64,000 nucleotides of DNA from Antedon mediterranea (GCF_964355755.1 NC_092675.1:11051312-11115311); one strand, 5' to 3'; positions 46,501 through 54,790 are shown, counted from the first letter of the stretch. Made by a program: numbers and translations. Notes: generated by a model not told the origin, from the letters alone.

Positions 46501-46927
46501 TTCTTTATTTTTATATTGATACAAAAAATGTATGCTATTAACTTCTATTGTTGCATTGTTATCCTATCATTTATCTAAACTTACTGAATTTATTTAAATT
46601 TCAGGTCATTTGTCGTTTGTTTCTGCAGTCAGATTTGACCCAAGTGGTGATTTTTTAATCTCAGTCGGATGGGATGGACAGATTCTTTTTTGGAACACCG
46701 CAGACATTGATGATGTCATTAGTTATGGGGCAGGTGATATAAGCACAGTAGAATGTTCAACTGGATTCATGATTGGCCAACAGAAATTTTCTAATTTCCC
46801 ATCAGATGGAATGAATTTTATGCCATTTTTGTTGTCGTTAGTTAGGCAAATTGTGTACATTTTAGCATATACAGATAGTGAAACTTTATGTTTAGTGGCA
46901 TATCAGGCACCCAAGAAATACAGGTGA
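10288..46927 (+). CDS. WD40-repeat protein gene with Cys/His-rich N-terminal part (multi-exon, span)
   Basis: At least twelve plus-strand exons follow one another with GT-AG borders and compatible phases: 10288-10509, 10962-11041, 14123-14222, 14305-~14390, 14708-14827, 20392-20594, 21052-21177, 21364-21506, 21608-21731, 22119-22283, 22884-23021, 35818-35915 and 46605-46927. The N-terminal part has paired Cys/His ([40 protein letters not shown]). A basic linker ([18 protein letters not shown]) follows, then WD40 repeats ([82 protein letters not shown]). The tail of the WD array recalls creC/WDR20-type proteins, a weak resemblance. The first exon lies outside or was missed. Molecular role is unknown; WD40 domains usually scaffold protein complexes. 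Confidence 0.8.
10868..10886. repeat. Poly(C) tract
   Basis: An unbroken C run of about 18 lies within the first intron of the WD40 gene. Length is uncertain because such runs assemble badly. Confidence 0.9.
10962..11041 (+). CDS. WD40 gene, exon B
   Basis: The acceptor is ACATTTCAG|AGT and the donor AT|GTAAGT is near consensus. It encodes [20 protein letters not shown], then HTYYGL, and splits the next Met codon, which exon C completes. Confidence 0.75.
11300..13610 (+). mobile_element. Decayed L2-like LINE
   Basis: Short frames shifted against one another read as an [20 protein letters not shown], then after a SINE gap [61 protein letters not shown] (YADD-type box degenerate), [27 protein letters not shown]. 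The 3' end at 13570-13605 has TGAATGAATGAATAAATGAA, the (TGAA)n tail typical of the L2 clade. A related fragment lies at 28.4-29.1 kb on the other strand. Many stops and frame changes show an old, inactive copy. Confidence 0.8.
11564..11810 (+). mobile_element. tRNA-derived SINE inside the L2-like LINE
   Basis: The head contains an A-box-like TGGCTTGGTGG and a B-box GGGTTCAAGTCC spaced as in a tRNA. A tRNA-unrelated body follows, then an A-rich tail at 11798-11809. It interrupts the LINE between FDNNN and DDFHTKAI. Pol III box positions are seen directly; the tRNA ancestry is inferred. The start GTGGAGTTGT is repeated inverted at about 11664. Confidence 0.8.
13940..14090 (+). repeat. Dispersed repeat, copy 1 (inverted copy at 38.7 kb)
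   Basis: ATTCAGGAAAGTGAT, CTATCATGTGC and CAATAAACATCAGTGTG appear here in an order that matches, inverted, 38700-38830. Both copies lie in introns of the WD40 gene. Confidence 0.7.
14123..14222 (+). CDS. WD40 gene, exon C
   Basis: The acceptor TATGCAG|G completes the split Met codon. The exon reads [20 protein letters not shown], then [13 protein letters not shown], with donor GAA|GTAGGT. The CxxC/HxxxxxH spacing suggests a metal-binding module shared with exon A. Confidence 0.78.
14305..14390 (+). CDS. WD40 gene, exon D (3' end unresolved)
   Basis: After TTTTAG the in-phase frame reads [20 protein letters not shown], then PNRPIK. No convincing in-phase donor was found before the frame runs into a degenerate (TTCAA)n tract. 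The tract may be a later expansion that destroyed or hides the donor, so the end given is approximate. Confidence 0.5.
14708..14827 (+). CDS. WD40 gene, exon E
   Basis: The acceptor TTTACAG|AAA and donor ATG|GTAATT enclose 40 codons in phase 0: [20 protein letters not shown], then [20 protein letters not shown]. It is probably a charged linker following the Cys-rich part. Confidence 0.75.
15065..15290 (+). repeat. Partial copy of dispersed repeat family R1
   Basis: It shares TTATCCGCACCTT, ATGAGATCATCA and TTTCTTTCCACCCTA..TTTGTG with 24.1-24.3 kb and 29.28-29.4 kb. It is truncated at both ends. Confidence 0.6.
15313..15341. repeat. (ATT)n microsatellite, LINE 3' tail
   Basis: About eight ATT units abut the TTTATATAGCGCTTT end of the minus-strand LINE. 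This is the short-repeat tail used in place of poly(A). Confidence 0.85.
15414..17215 (-). pseudogene. LINE reverse transcriptase, frameshifted at the active site
   Basis: The frame at 17184-16255 carries [30 protein letters not shown] and [20 protein letters not shown]. The frame at 16370-15414 resumes at [11 protein letters not shown] and continues through [33 protein letters not shown] and [10 protein letters not shown] to the C-terminus KTHLFPKK. The join is short by about twenty bases compared with relatives, suggesting a deletion just before YADD. DLSAALD instead of DLSAAFD is a conservative change. Confidence 0.85.
17216..17819. mobile_element. TTAA-flanked MITE in the LINE
   Basis: TTAA at 17216-17219 and at 17816-17819 bound an insert whose ends are AGGCCAGGTGCGGGCA and the complement of AGCTCAGGTACAGGCA, an imperfect inverted repeat. 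Taking out the insert with one TTAA rejoins the LINE frame exactly (TTYFK to [11 protein letters not shown]). TTAA targets are used by piggyBac and Kolobok transposons; the AG start fits Kolobok better. There is no coding capacity. Confidence 0.82.
17797..19115 (-). pseudogene. LINE endonuclease domain, split by a SINE
   Basis: The frame at 19115-18540 reads [53 protein letters not shown] and HILDHFLC. It continues after the SINE in the frame 18273-17815 ([30 protein letters not shown]). The TESW, GDMN and SDHH motifs identify an APE-like endonuclease. Confidence 0.85.
18275..18521 (+). mobile_element. SINE-like retroposon with 26-nt poly(A) tail
   Basis: A ~220-bp non-coding body ends in 26 A residues (18496-18521) and interrupts the antisense LINE endonuclease. 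A B-box-like GGTTCGAGGCT lies at about 18260, at or just outside the left edge. No A-box or target duplication was found, so the left boundary is uncertain. Confidence 0.65.
19134..19568 (-). pseudogene. LINE N-terminal frame upstream of the endonuclease
   Basis: This 144-codon basic frame ([19 protein letters not shown]) is in the same phase as the endonuclease. A single TAG at 19134-19136 separates the two before [11 protein letters not shown], the usual endonuclease start. Either the stop is a mutation or this is a separate short ORF. Confidence 0.6.
19537..20040 (-). repeat. Two tandem LINE 5'-UTR monomers
   Basis: GGCCCAGTC.CGAG.GGCA at 19537 recurs at 19801 (period 264). Both are followed by GTGGAATGCG, GTAAGTCACGTGTA, CGTGAGGCTAGAACG and a CA-rich block with AACAGCAACCAGACAGG. 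They lie at the 5' side of the minus-strand LINE, where promoter monomers are expected. Confidence 0.8.
20392..20594 (+). CDS. WD40 gene, exon F (basic linker)
   Basis: A pyrimidine-rich tract and ATGCAG precede [20 protein letters not shown]. The rest is strongly basic ([23 protein letters not shown]), which could act as a nuclear localisation signal. The donor AAAG|GTAACA leaves a split AG codon. Confidence 0.8.
20622..20758. mobile_element. Short TA-flanked MITE (copy 1 of a 3-copy family)
   Basis: About 137 bp with inverted ends (TAAGCC.TTGTCTAGACT and the complement of TAAAGCTCTGTCTACACT) and the internal phrase CAAACTAGTTTGACAAAAA...GTGTGATGTGCCCAAAT. It begins just 27 bp after the donor of WD40 exon F. 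Related copies are at 32.62 and 62.09 kb. Confidence 0.8.
21052..21177 (+). CDS. WD40 gene, exon G
   Basis: The acceptor TTTGCAG|T completes AGT. The exon reads [19 protein letters not shown], then a Lys-rich tract, and ends CNAG|GTGATT in phase 2. Confidence 0.8.
21364..21506 (+). CDS. WD40 gene, exon H
   Basis: After TTTTTTAAG|C the frame reads [20 protein letters not shown] and reaches the first WD-like strand, [10 protein letters not shown]. The donor G|GTGAGT is near consensus. Confidence 0.8.
21608..21731 (+). CDS. WD40 gene, exon I
   Basis: The acceptor is TTTACAG. It encodes [20 protein letters not shown], a typical WD40 blade strand, then a Met-rich loop. The donor is AA|GTAATC. 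Confidence 0.85.
22119..22283 (+). CDS. WD40 gene, exon J
   Basis: The acceptor TTGTTGTAG completes the split Lys codon. The frame [20 protein letters not shown] continues with VSLMKV and a further blade, [10 protein letters not shown]. The donor is TG|GTAAAT. Confidence 0.85.
22884..23021 (+). CDS. WD40 gene, exon K
   Basis: The acceptor is TTTTAG|C. It encodes [19 protein letters not shown], then [13 protein letters not shown], and ends AA|GTAAGA. The SxAWHP strand is a standard WD40 feature. A spurious longer frame starting upstream at 22669 includes this exon. Confidence 0.88.
23150..24310 (+). repeat. Dispersed repeat family R1, copy in WD40 intron
   Basis: It runs parallel to 60480-61150: CAGTGTAGCATA, CCCATCTTTTAA.CCAATT.TTAAC, AAAGATA.CAATTTTAGAAG, TCTATTCAA.TGGATTAA and GAAAGAG..AAATCCTAT occur in the same order. 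Diverged, non-coding. The 3' part (24100-24310) also matches 15.07 and 29.3 kb. Confidence 0.7.
24702..26662 (-). pseudogene. LINE ORF2, reverse transcriptase (frameshifted)
   Basis: Frames at 26662-25571, 25656-25324 and 25364-24702 join to an RT with [79 protein letters not shown] and [17 protein letters not shown]. The C-terminal block reads [13 protein letters not shown] and [13 protein letters not shown]. The first join needs one base fewer in the G run of CTGGGGCCC (~25600); the second lies near 25360. Confidence 0.88.
26635..27678 (-). pseudogene. LINE ORF2, endonuclease (one nonsense, one frameshift)
   Basis: [60 protein letters not shown] and [10 protein letters not shown] mark an APE-type endonuclease. 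A TAG at 27208-27210 replaces the Tyr normally found in VVYRPP. The frame then shifts in an A7 run at about 26670, after SEVVKK. Confidence 0.85.
27730..28185 (-). CDS. LINE ORF1, coiled-coil protein
   Basis: A 151-codon frame starts [17 protein letters not shown] and continues with heptad-rich sequence ([48 protein letters not shown]), consistent with a trimerising coiled coil that packages element RNA. No RRM or CCHC motif is visible, so it is either a minimal ORF1 or truncated. The last ~25 residues are hydrophobic and look read-through. Confidence 0.75.
   Translation of the reverse strand: MPKKKEIVLAPTSPEPPILEAAVAETDTELLRRELVGLTTDLRGIRDQLDSVLRNQQTMLTRMDTLETKQSEFEKSIEFACASISDLKNKTATLDAKIKDVSADVGNEKLKLSTMQKQLNKLERQKENTLLYILFYLLLFFLYLLFTPKKC
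28380..29105 (-). mobile_element. L2-like LINE 3' fragment
   Basis: Minus-strand pieces read [34 protein letters not shown] and [13 protein letters not shown], the C-terminal RT region of the same family as the 11.3-13.6 kb relic ([27 protein letters not shown]). An A-rich tail with AAATAAATAAATAA lies near 28455. The larger LINE lies directly beside it. Confidence 0.7.
29030..29890. repeat. R1-family repeat bounded by facing inverted repeats
   Basis: 29231-29275 and 29821-29862 are ~40-bp inverted copies of GATTTGAACTCGTCACTTTG followed by ACG.GTTCGGGTTATCCGC. The part left of 29275 matches 60297-60545 in reverse. The core contains the TTTCTTTCCACCCTA phrase shared with 15.14 kb. Confidence 0.75.
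29976..30180 (+). repeat. Tigger/pogo-like terminal sequence
   Basis: ACAGTAGAATCCACGGACGG at about 30031 followed by GTGTCCCC/GGGGTATTC blocks resembles the TACAGTAGAACC ends of pogo/Tigger elements. An upstream CTCGCTTCGCTCGCG palindrome (29982) recurs in the hAT-type element. No partner end was identified. Confidence 0.45.
30181..31120. other. AT-rich intron sequence, nothing assigned
   Basis: Within the large WD40-gene intron I found no open frame with family resemblance, no tRNA-like structure and no repeat shared with other parts of the window. Confidence 0.4.
31125..32255 (+). repeat. Exact local duplication, 822-bp spacing
   Basis: The block starting ATTGCAAGTTTATTCTCAAA at 31125 recurs at 31947 and runs without any difference that I could see for over 200 bp, to GATGGTGTACTCTAGC. 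It continues to GCGAAGCCTCCTCGC in both. The first copy also repeats a 64-bp piece (31297-31360 and 31361-31424). Each copy contains two ~38-bp units ending TGTTAAACCAA. Non-coding. Confidence 0.9.
32622..32756. mobile_element. Short MITE (copy 2)
   Basis: ACTCTGTCTACAC at the left and the complement of GACTACTACTAGTTTGACAA at the right, with GAGCACATCACAC in between, match the 20.62 kb element. Confidence 0.75.
32905..33340 (+). repeat. Second Tigger/pogo-like terminal sequence
   Basis: TACAGTAGAACCTTCGTTTT at about 32907 is the classical pogo/Tigger-type start. The right end is unresolved; similar GTAAAAT phrases near 32950-33350 hint at internal similarity. Confidence 0.5.
33359..35455. 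mobile_element. 2.1-kb foldback element with mirrored monomers
   Basis: The ends CCAAATTCGCTATCCGGGGC (33359) and the complement of CCAAATTTGCTATCCGGGGC (35455) start an inverted repeat of about 80 bp that includes AACATGCC, GGGGTCAAA and AATGTGTGGT. Inside, the phrase GGTATCAAAT.AAAGCC...CTAT..ATTGC.ACCCAACTTGTATT..AAAT is in forward orientation at ~33476, 34048, 34250 and 34394. It is inverted at ~34660, 34844, 35023 and 35215, spaced ~185 bp. Orientation flips near 34.5 kb. No target duplication was seen and there is no ORF. Confidence 0.75.
35456..35817. other. Intron sequence before WD40 exon L
   Basis: No repeat or gene was found between the foldback element and the exon L acceptor. 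Confidence 0.4.
35818..35915 (+). CDS. WD40 gene, exon L
   Basis: The acceptor is ATTACAG|T. It encodes [20 protein letters not shown], then [13 protein letters not shown], and ends C|GTAAGT. It sits alone between two introns of >10 kb filled with repeats. Confidence 0.88.
36882..36891. repeat. 10-bp target-site duplication GGCATATTGC, left
   Basis: It matches 37965-37974 exactly and abuts GGGTGTCACG. Because the flanking bases can also be assigned to the inverted repeat, the true duplication is 8-10 bp. Confidence 0.85.
36892..37964. mobile_element. Mutator-like (MULE-type) non-autonomous element, 1,073 bp
   Basis: Both ends read GGGTGTCACGAAACCTAAGA inward, continue with reiterated CACGAAAGCTAAGACC..AAGACC units and match for ~80-90 bp. 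The right arm has an additional ~10 bp of CT-rich sequence. Further inward the arms still pair (CTTTCGCACCTGCCTT near 36977 with its complement near 37625; CTATGGAACGTCAAAAGAGC near 37180 with its complement near 37405). With an 8-10 bp target duplication and long TIRs, Mutator-like is the best class; an 8-bp hAT reading is possible. There is no transposase. Confidence 0.78.
37965..37974. repeat. 10-bp target-site duplication GGCATATTGC, right
   Basis: Follows GTGACACCC directly and matches the left copy base for base. Confidence 0.85.
38700..38830 (-). repeat. Dispersed repeat, copy 2 (inverted relative to 13.94 kb)
   Basis: The complement reads TTAAAATTCAGGAAAGTGAC, then CAATAAACATCAGTGTG, AAAATGTGAGCA and CAGTGG.TTTGGAGGAG, paralleling 13940-14090. 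Confidence 0.7.
38831..40072. other. Intron sequence, nothing assigned
   Basis: AT-rich with scattered AGGCCG phrases (39280-39330) but no gene, RNA or repeat that I can support. Confidence 0.35.
40073..40570. mobile_element. TA-flanked MITE, 494 bp
   Basis: TA at 40073-40074 and 40569-40570 flank GGGAGTTTTCGCAATCTTAT and the complement of GGGAGGTTTCGCAACCTTAC. The inverted repeat continues through GAATACGATAAC(G)AAAACGGATA.GTCA for ~48 bp. There is no ORF. The TA target fits Tc1/mariner-type mobilisation, although a 3-bp Harbinger-type target cannot be excluded. Confidence 0.85.
40860..41280 (-). mobile_element. LINE 3' relic
   Basis: On the minus strand the frame around 41085-41035 reads [18 protein letters not shown], matching the C-terminal YIRSTLEYAAQVWHSG of the LINE at 4.7-9.9 kb. 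[14 protein letters not shown] upstream has the helix normally preceding it. Stops follow at once, so this is a decayed fragment. Confidence 0.6.
41331..41493 (+). repeat. 5' LTR of Ty3/Gypsy element
   Basis: A 163-bp block from CGCCAGTGCGCCCTCATGGG to ACCTTATTGGCGT is identical to 45971-46133. It is unusually short and lacks the usual TG...CA ends; CGCCA/TGGCG are its visible mini-inverted ends. A polyadenylation-like ATTAAA lies at about 41413. Confidence 0.88.
41636..42619 (+). CDS. Gypsy zinc knuckle and aspartic protease
   Basis: A 327-codon frame starts 142 bp after the LTR. Residues ~40-65 hold [19 protein letters not shown], a CxxC..H..C knuckle, followed by [15 protein letters not shown]. 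Residues ~130-195 hold the protease, with [13 protein letters not shown] as the active site and [18 protein letters not shown] as the flap-side pair. The capsid and matrix regions of Gag are absent. Its product would cleave the polyprotein. The frame ends where pol coding continues one base over. Confidence 0.82.
   Translation: MDSLLDELRAMRTFATPPTVNYQRASRTSRNTTSHIRRQLKSCPLCKQAGRKHDSHFLSGCIHLPEQDRKYMVRARQVIGIIEGIEETDVSDDASLADNQTEQAALRVQIRQSPYLDVFHNHHTARITIDSGATGNMISLAAATALSAEVRESSQSAHQADGSSPLKVVGETTITFSRDHIELLFDGLVVERLDVDILAGTPFMENNDIAIRPAKRQVVIGNTSSYTYGSKNTTKTPAIRRAQVLRAPSSLTTLWPGDFIELQIPEGVSTHDNELDLEPRSYTHRPPTWPEYGTIHSIDGKIRIENNTSLPQVLKRNEHFCLCPGRL
42590..42962 (+). pseudogene. Gypsy pol, N-terminal linker (out of frame with both neighbours)
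   Basis: Coding resumes near 42590, +1 relative to the protease frame, with [38 protein letters not shown] and [17 protein letters not shown], the usual sequence before the RT palm. It ends at a TGA at 42960, one base out from the RT frame. The shift lies in a T5 run at 42947-42951. Confidence 0.78.
42952..45160 (+). CDS. Gypsy pol: reverse transcriptase, RNase H, integrase (to the 17-bp duplication)
   Basis: One frame carries RT ([43 protein letters not shown], catalytic IADDLYCGG), RNase H ([34 protein letters not shown]) and integrase: an H2C2 zinc finger ([24 protein letters not shown]) and a DDE core ([30 protein letters not shown]). These copy the RNA and insert the DNA. The frame runs on to 45840 but after 45160 is out of phase because of a tandem 17-bp duplication. 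Confidence 0.88.
45127..45160 (+). repeat. 17-bp tandem duplication that breaks the integrase frame
   Basis: CGCTCCCGTGGTTTATC occurs twice in direct succession (45127-45143, 45144-45160). Seventeen is not a multiple of three, and the shift it causes is exactly the one separating the two integrase frames. Confidence 0.92.
45161..45785 (+). CDS. Gypsy integrase C-terminal part
   Basis: The frame opens at [17 protein letters not shown] and includes [19 protein letters not shown], then [17 protein letters not shown], a GPY/F-like module that contacts DNA or chromatin. It ends at a TAG at 45783-45785, followed by ~180 bp of 3' UTR and the purine tract. Confidence 0.8.
45971..46133 (+). repeat. 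3' LTR of Ty3/Gypsy element
   Basis: It is identical over 163 bp to the 5' LTR. The bases just left (TAGTCA) differ from those left of the 5' copy (GGTTG), so the true start may lie a few bases further out. Confidence 0.88.
46605..46927 (+). CDS. WD40 gene, terminal exon M
   Basis: The acceptor AATTTCAG completes the split Arg codon. It reads [20 protein letters not shown], then GWDGQILFW, and about 65 further residues to a TGA at 46925-46927. An internal GCAG|GTGATA at 46733 could be a donor, and so could CAG|GTGAAT overlapping the stop. The open frame, together with the convergent NUDT12 end 240 bp further on, favours a terminal exon. Confidence 0.75.
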
Positions 46928-47163
46928 ATCTGTACACGTGTGTTTTCGCTTCCTAATAATATTAGAGACATGAAAATCCTAAAAAGATGATTATGCTTTT
47001 ATTTCAATTGGCAGATTAAAAGGGTGCTTGTCAACAGTAAGCGAGTGAAATGTAATTTTCCTATAGAAAGAAATATGTGAAAAATACTAATTAAATGAAT
47101 TACTTATGAGTTTGTAACAAGGTAGTTAGTTCTTTAAAGCGTTTACCACACACAGGCTAGCGA

Positions 47164-50187
<3,024 letters not shown>

Positions 50188-50340
50188 TGCAGACCCACTA
50201 GGTTCAAGTTGTATACCTTGAAATAAAATGTGATATGCTGAACATGTACTGTATGGGGTAAAATAAGTTGAGATATAGCTACTAGATATAGTTTACTACT
50301 CTAAAACTCATCTAAAATGTCCATTGGAAAAAAATTTTTA

Positions 50341-50865
50341 TTTATTCAATGACTAATGAATACTATTTATAATCACTGCAGGGGTGGATGCAGTGGTGTT
50401 GCCCCAGTTGCCTGGGCAACACCCTTAATTTCATACTAAATGTTTTTTCTGCCACTAAATTAAAATTTAGATCCCATTTTATCACATATAATAACCATTA
50501 ACGTTATAAGTCCAGGGTTCGAAGAGCCTATATGTAAATTGACAGGCTGCAGCGTAAAATTACCCAGCAGTCAACAATACCGTGCACAATTTAGTTTTTT
50601 GCAGATATGTTTCTGAACATGCTCAGATTGAATTTTTGACTGTTAGGATTGCTTGTGTGCGTCATGAGAAGCAATGAAATGCCACTACACACTGTGTTCG
50701 TGGACAACTCTGTCATATGGGTTGTTGATTTGTCCATAATTATTGCATTTTGCCGGGGATTCTCCCATCATTTAAGCATTTCCATCGTAACCCTATTTAT
50801 TTTTATTTCCCTATGTCCGTAATATTATGCCGGGCCAAATTTCCATGGTAATGACGGATGTTCCT
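50341..50865 (+). repeat. Dispersed repeat D, copy 2 (upstream of the NUDT12 first exon found)
   Basis: The same order of phrases as at 47941, with a ~30-bp extra segment near 50500. Both copies share the ~37 bp before CAGGGG, so the repeat or duplication extends beyond that possible terminus. Confidence 0.8.
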
Positions 50866-50999
50866 AACTTTGAAATAACAGTGTTTAATTGCATCTTTCT
50901 GCAAATTTCGATCATATTTTTTTTCTAGTGTGGTTTATGCAGTTTGTTAATGAAAATGAGTTTTGAAAATTGTGGGTTACTGACTTATTCAGCATTTAT

Positions 51000-51295
51000 A
51001 GGCCATTTCATATTCCTTACAGGTTGGTTGCTGGTGGTATCTACAATCTCTATGGTTACATATGGTATATTTATGGTAAGGGGGTCTCTAGTTGAACTTT
51101 AGAAGGGTCAGGGCCAAGTCAGTGTACAGATAGTCTGTAATAGGTCATTTGGTATTCCTTACAATGTGCTAAATCATATATCATTGGCTGCTGATGGTAT
51201 CTACAATATCTAAACTACTGTAGGCTAGTTGGGGGAAGGGGGTCTCTATTTAAACTTTAGAGGGGTCTGTCAGGACCAAGGCATGGTACAGATAG
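51000..51295 (+). repeat. Two ~150-bp imperfect tandem units
   Basis: GGCCATTT.ATATTCCTTACA, TGGTATCTACAAT.TCTA, GGGGGTCTCTA.TT.AACTTTAGA.GGGTC and GTACAGATAG appear at 51000-51130 and again at 51143-51295. Confidence 0.75.
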
Positions 51296-51299
51296 ACAT

Positions 51300-53290
51300 A
51301 GACACATAGATATACTTTATTGTCACATAATAATTGTAAAATGTGAGACTCAGCTCCCCGTTACATTCGTAATAAAAACACTATGTAAAAACATCAATAC
51401 AATTCGATATAAGTCAAATACATTGTAGGCCTATAAACAGTTCATTAAAAGTAATTTACAGTAATTATCTTACAAATTGTTTGTTAAAGAGACGAATTGA
51501 GGAGGGAATAATGGAGTTGTTAAACCTATTTGTTTTTGTCAAAGGATGACGTAGTCTACCAGATCTGCACATAACAATCGAACTATGCAAGAGATGGGCA
51601 GAATCAGACATTATGACTTTGGCTTTAGCCAACATCAATTCGTTACACATGCTATCTAAATCCTCAGATTTGGTACCCATAATTTTATCTGCTTTCCTTA
51701 TAACTCGATAAAGTTTGTATTTGTTCTCTTTGATGAGGCCGTTATACCAGATACTACAACAGAGAGTCATAAAATAATTTCATTACAACTGTATTCACCT
51801 TAAAACTTCTCATTTTCCTTAGAAAGTAGCCTCTTGTTACATTTCACTGTCACAGCTGCGCTATTGCTACTCCTAACGTGAAAACAAGGTGCACCAGTAT
51901 TACATAGAAGGGGGGATGATACTTCATCCATAAATTTAACATTTGAACTCTATCCTTAAAAAATCTGCTACCCATAAACTTAAAACAGGGTTAACATCCA
52001 TAGCACATAGCTTATCAATGAGAAGATAAGTTTGAATAGTATTAAATGCAGACTTAAAATCTAAAATAAGAATCCTAGCATAGCAACCAGATTTGTCCAA
52101 AGGTTCATTATGAGAAGGGTACCAATAGCATCATCCTTCCTGTAAGCGAATTGAAAAGTATCTAGCAATTCTGAAGGTGTCCGTCAATTTAAACTTAATC
52201 AGCTTTTCCAAACATTTAATGGGCACTGCGGTCAGAGCAACAAGTCTGTAGTCATTCAACACCAACGTTTTTTTAATCTTTGGAATTTGAATAATGTTCG
52301 ACAGCTTCCATAATTTAGGTACCTTGTGACTATCAATAGATAGACCATTGGTATTTATAGCTGAAAATACCACTTAACTCCAGATAACAAGATTTAATGA
52401 TTCTTCCTGAGATGCCGTCCGGTTCAACTGCTTTATTCATCTTAAAGATGTTTTCTACGTCACTCTGATCAATTTCGATCCTATCCTCATCCTTAACTTT
52501 ACTCTTCAAATTATCCACTCTGTCTCTCAGCTGCAAAATTATTATTATCGAACCAAGTGTAAAACGTGTTAAGTTCGTCGACAGAGAAGTCAGTTTTACC
52601 ACCTATCGCCACAGACTTTGGGTTGTAACCTGTAATTGTTCTCATTCCTTTCCATGTTTTCTTAACATGGCCACTGGAAAAATTGTGTACTCTTTTTTTT
52701 TCTTTGCTATATGACCTTCCTAATTTTTCGCTGAATTTCCTTCTTTGTATAACCGTCCTCCTCACCATGCTTAATCAATGCATATTTCTTGGCGAGTAGC
52801 AAACGCAGCTCCCAGGTGACCCAGGGCTTATTATTTGGGAACATTTTTAACTGGGACAATAGTGTCCTCGCAGAATCGAATAAACCCCGACACAGACTTA
52901 GTTACCTCATCTAATGTATCACAGTCTTTGAATAAATCCAAATCCGTTGTTTCAAAGCATGCTCTAAGATTTTCCACTAAATCACTAGTCCAACACTTAA
53001 CTTGTTTGGTGACAACCTTATTTCGTCTATATTTCTGTTTATAAATAGGGATAAGCTGCACCAAGGTATGATCTGAAGTACCGATGATTCCATTCCTACA
53101 CTTAGCCTTAAATGCGTGCGGTAGGTTACCATAACAAAGATCAAGGATGTTCTCCTTTGTGGTTGGTACTTTAACATACTGGTGCCAGTGGGGAAGAACT
53201 TTCTTTAAATTACATTTATTGAAGTCTCCCAATATCAATTTGAAAGCATCTGGTGACCTGCTATCATGCTTGGACTTGTAGGCTATGTGG
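51300..53290 (-). mobile_element. Rex1-like LINE relic
   Basis: Minus-strand fragments read, from 5', MILGDFNKCNLKKVLPHW and GTSDHTLVQLIPIYK (endonuclease), EPDGISGRIIKSC, WKLSNIIQIPKIKKT, LNDYRLVALTAVPIKCLEKL (RT) and CCSIWYNGLIKENKYKLYRV with ADKIMG (C-terminal). The VALT.VP.KCLE motif and the C-terminal W.GGL-type block are characteristic of Rex1/Babar elements. Many stops and missing pieces, including YADD, show decay. The 3' end near 51300 has CTATGTGTCTATGTC-type tail units. Confidence 0.78.
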
Positions 53291-53459
53291 TAGCAGTAAA
53301 GTTTCTATGAAGGACCGGAAACCAAAGAACGCGCGAAAGAAGCGTAGCCAACAAGGTTAAATGTCGTTGCACATGTGCAGTAAACAATATATTAGGCACG
53401 CGACCGTTTCGTTGTTACCATGCGGTTAATTAAACTGTAACATTGTGGGCGGTCCGCGG

Positions 53460-54600
53460 TCTGTCGGCGAGAGTCAAGGAACCCTTGATCTCACGTCGAT
53501 GCATATCCTTCTATTCTTTAATCCACATAGCAGACCGGTTAAGCAGAGCATACTTACCAGGACAATAAAAGGAAGACAAAATATACAAAGAAATAGAACA
53601 AATCAAGGCAGCTGATTACATAAATGTCAGTAAGCCAACCCAGTACCTGCTTAAGCAAGCAACAGTGAGGGACAGCCAAAGCCAAATGCTAATGGAGATG
53701 GTCAAGCACGGCTGGCCAGACACAAGAGCGGATAACAATCAGCATCAGAGAACACTTCAATTATCGAGAAGAAATAACAGCACAGGATGGTGTATTAAAG
53801 GACAGAAAATCATGGTACCTACCGAGATGAGGAGAAGCCTATTGCAAAAGATTTAGTCAAGCCATCTGGGTGTGGAAGCATTGATCCGAAGAGCTAAAGA
53901 CAGCCTGTTCTGGCCAGGGATGTCAGCAGACATCAGAGAGGTAGTTGACAAATGTCAGATATGTCAAACATACCCAGGACAGGATTTGTGACTTGTGTGT
54001 GACAAACAGAAAATAGAGCCAATGATGTCATACCCGATACCAACCAGACCATGGGAGATTATTTCTCAAGACATACTACGTATAGCAGTAAAGATTACCT
54101 TGTAACAGTAGATCACTACAGTGACGTGTGGTTCTTGGATTAAATAAAAAAATCTAAACTGCAGTACGAAAAAAGTGCTACAGAACCTCCAGAACTTGTC
54201 ATCGGGGAGACAGTTAGACTCCGACCGGAAAACAACAACCTAGAGTGGAGAACCGCGACGTGCAAGAAAAAAGTAGGACCTCATTCTTACCTAGTGGAAA
54301 CCACAAACGGCAAACTATACTGTCGCAACAGAAAGTTTCTACGGACAACGCCGGAGAGAAACGTTATGGAGACAATGCCAACAGTTCAACCAGAGAAACC
54401 AAACAGTACATCGACCATGAACAGCCCCGTAACAGAATCAGACAGGACAGACATAATGAAAGAAAGGAGATGATGTTGTGTAAAATAATCTATGAAGAAA
54501 TCAACAGGATAACATATGAATCTATAGAGAATGTAATCATTTATTTCTCATAACAATATAATAAATATAAAAAAAAGAAAACAATAAAGAAAGGGAGATG
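53460..54600 (+). mobile_element. Ty3/Gypsy 3' relic (integrase)
   Basis: LKQATVRDSQSQMLMEMVKHGWP precedes an H2C2 finger interrupted by a stop (HLGVEALIRRAKDSLFWPGM, CQICQTYPGQ) and then MSYPIPTRPWEIISQDI. The catalytic core is largely missing. At 54200 an integrase C-terminus resumes: GETVRLRPENNNLEWRTATC, then KKKVGPHSYLVETTNGKLYC. A purine tract at ~54570-54598 and a possible LTR start at TGCTATGATGCC (54599) follow. Confidence 0.75.
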
Positions 54601-54790
54601 CTATGATGCCAGGGGGCGCTAATGCGTTTAGAAAAAAAACAGGTTGTGATTGTCTCTGAGTCAATTATTGTTGAATAAGTACAGTAACAACAACAGCAGA
54701 AGATGATTAGAATTATGATTAATTAGATAAAATAAGGCCTATGTACAAATAACTGATTCATTCCAAGGACTTTGATCTGCATCTTTAACC
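54599..54790 (+). other. Possible 3' LTR remnant
   Basis: Sequence after the Gypsy purine tract starts with TG and would be the 3' LTR by position. No second copy exists in the window to prove it. Confidence 0.35.
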
